Positions 61,960-64,000 of a DNA stretch of 64,000 bases are shown piece by piece (the stretch's first letter is position 1; every line of letters starts with the position of its first letter). The translations under genes and the position numbers were made by a program. Under the pieces are notes generated by a model. It saw nothing but the letters and a program-made list of their open reading frames with translations. It searched no databases and was not told the origin of the DNA. Source of the stretch: Ailurus styani (Eukaryota > Chordata > Mammalia > Carnivora > Ailuridae); contig LNAC01000035.1 in assembly GCA_002007465.1 (NCBI GenBank), positions 6,933,695-6,997,694 on the forward strand, read 5' to 3'.

Positions 61960-64000
61960 AGGGGAGTCACCTCCGCATCAGTGACTTCAGCTTCTTGAGG
62001 CACGAGGGATCTCTCTGGGAAAAACAGGAAGAAGAAAAGGAGAGAGGTAGCCCTGCCTTCAGAAAACACAACACTGAATAAAAAGAGGCTGTGGAGGGGG
62101 AAGTTCAGAGCCTTCCAGGTTGGGGTTGCATGAGTTTGAGGATCCCCTGCAGGATTAAGGGGGAGCAGTGGGCTGGGCTACCCGCTCCTTCCTCCAGCTA
62201 ATCCCTACGGGAAGCTCCAGCCTCTGTACTCATGCACCAATGTGTTCGTCTCCTGTTTTAAGAGCTGGTGGCAAGCCTCAGCCTCTCTGATGAGTAGCTT
62301 TAGGCTGGCACAAGGCCCTCCATAAGGCAGTCTCTGTCCTGTTGACCTCTGCAGCCCCAAACCCTGCTGCTCCCTGCTCAGCCTTCGTGGCACGCAGCCC
62401 CCACCCCCACCCCCAATACACACACAGTCTAGCACAGGGATTCTTCAGCTTGTCTGGGCAGAGCAATGCATGGAGAATCATTGATAACTTGTGGGGGAAC
62501 GCTGCAAAATACTGTTAGAACAGCTAAATATGCAATTTGGGGCTAGATCTGATTAACTGCAGAATGGAGCCTAGAAATGTTTCCCGATGTATGTTCCATA
62601 CAAAAATGAGAAATATATTCTGTGAGAAAAGCATTCAGTGGGTCAAGTAACTTTTAAAAGTACTCCAGAAACTCCCTCTCCTAGCAGAAACCAATGCTCA
62701 CAAGTTTACCCAAAAGGTTCTTCAGGCGAGAAACCTTACTTAAACCAGAATCTCTAAAAATTTAACTACAGGATCTCTCCTCACCACCCTCCACCACTTT
62801 TTTCCTTCAGAATCACCTAGTAACTCCAGAATTGTTCTACAGAACACGTTTTGGGAGTTGCTAGATCCTAGGATAAGATAAACCTGAGTTGCTTGGTTTA
62901 CATTATTAGCCATCACCATTATAAAGGAAAATAGCAATGATAGTTGACATTTACATAGAACTTTCCTGGTTAACATGAATTTTTTAAGAAACATAATTCC
63001 CCTTTGGCACATCCAAACCTATGTTTTTCTGGAAGCTGGGATGGCCTGAGGTTTCCCAGGCTCCACTGGTCAGGAGCTGTGAGGAACGGGATCAATTCTC
63101 ATCAAAGAAGTAAACTTATCACTTCTAGTTGAACTCAGTATGTTATAGAACAGTAAAGGCATAGGGTTTTTTTCTTTCATCTGATGCCTTTTCTGGCAGG
63201 GTATGTTTTCCGTTTGGCTGGTGCAGAATGACCCTTGGCCAGGTGTGCTAGGACTTCCCAAGGCTCCTAGCTAGGGCTAGCCATCTTGGGCTCTCAGCCC
63301 TGCCCAGCTGCAGGCAGGAAGTCATGGATCCCGAACCAGTCTTGGCAAAGGAGCTTGAAGAGGGGGAGGTCTGACCTGGCTTGGCAGGGCATCTTGCCCT
63401 AAGGTTGGGACTTGGAAGCCGGGATGAGGATGCCCATATGGGAAGTCTTCCTTGGGGAACCTTCCCCAAGGGGAGGGCTGGGTCTTAATCCCCGATATCC
63501 TGCTGGCTAACAGGGAAATGCTGTCTCTGAGCTCAAGCACTATTTGGGATGCCCAGAGGAATCCGCCATGCGCCAGTGCCAGCCTGTGCACAAGGGAGTC
63601 CCAGGGCCCCCATTTCCTGCACTTGGCTCCCTGTCCAGGGCCTAGAAGCACCAGCATACCTCACGGCCACCTCTCTTAAGGCAAGAGACACTTTGGCTTG
63701 CATCCCACTGGAAGCAGCACAATATTCCAAAGGCTCTGGACCCCTTGGCTGCCCTCTTTCTAAGAAGAATTTGACAGAGGGGCCCAAAGAGGAACAGAGA
63801 TGGGAGGTGTCCAGCCACGGTCACTCCCCTGTTTCCCGTACCTTAGGCAGGTATGCAGGCTGGGGATGCAGTGACTATAAGACACCGAGAAATGCTGTGT
63901 CTGAGTCCCCACAGGAAGTCTGGGAGCCCTCCTCTCTCCCTCCATCAGCGGCCCCAAGCTTTCTGACTGCTTCTGTGGTCTAACTTTACATGCATCCCCA
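61960..64000. other. Intronic stretch with no gene recognised
   Basis: AT-richer part at 62.45-63.2 kb (possibly worn DNA-transposon sequence), then GC-rich sequence to the window end. No exon, RNA gene or clear repeat. Confidence 0.45.

Overview
This window is vertebrate nuclear DNA, almost certainly from a carnivore and probably a mustelid. There is no bacterial-style gene density. The sequence is dominated by old mammalian repeats (MIR, L2, MaLR-type LTRs, Tigger and Charlie DNA transposons, worn L1). Over these lie carnivore-specific tRNA-derived SINEs (Can-SINEs, recognisable by the GGGCACCTGGGTGGCTCAG head and the CAAATAAATAAA tail) and carnivore L1 3' ends. One SINE (45621-45812) has the TTAAGCCTCTGCC / CTACTTGTGATCTC variant that I associate with mustelids. 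The species call is inference from memory of repeat families.

Only two protein-coding exons can be supported, both on the minus strand and both from one very large gene. The first in transcription order (53523-53717) encodes a complete sushi/CCP domain. The second (39742-39949) encodes the N-terminal two thirds of a CUB domain. The exons join in frame (phase 1), with good splice sites on both sides. Alternating CUB and sushi domains in separate exons with huge introns identify the CSMD family of brain-expressed, single-pass membrane proteins. The residues fit CSMD2 best, probably sushi 1 and the start of CUB 2 near the N-terminus. The rest of the window is therefore intron: more than 10.2 kb upstream of the sushi exon, 13.6 kb between the exons, and more than 39.7 kb downstream of the CUB exon.

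Layout by position. 1-12 kb: intron with MIR and L2 relics, an old L1 fragment, a young L1 copy with a 5' inversion and a 3' transduction (4735-5200) that contains the window's only N, and a tandem pair of SINEs with a CCTT tract (10.0-10.5 kb). 12-15 kb: L1 remains split by an MLT1A-like solo LTR. 15-22 kb: microsatellites, an LTR-like element with TATA box and poly(A) signal, and a Tigger transposon pair. 22-34 kb: L1 3' ends, old repeats, a 180-bp sequence present twice 3 kb apart, and an AT-rich block with a perfect homeodomain-like palindrome. 35-39.7 kb: one SINE, MIRs and AT-rich unique sequence. 39.7-53.7 kb: the two exons and their intron, with four SINEs, two of them in head-on inverted orientation. 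54-64 kb: a 35-bp minisatellite beside three AP-1-like sites, a second MLT1-like LTR, a long AT-rich unique block (57.7-58.15 kb) that looks like conserved regulatory DNA, L2 copies, a Charlie element and a palindromic MITE.

I found no new coding system. The most interesting signals are noncoding: the probable intronic regulatory blocks, the structured young L1 insertion with a likely assembly duplication, the inverted SINE pair that could form an RNA hairpin, the 35-bp minisatellite, and the short duplication.
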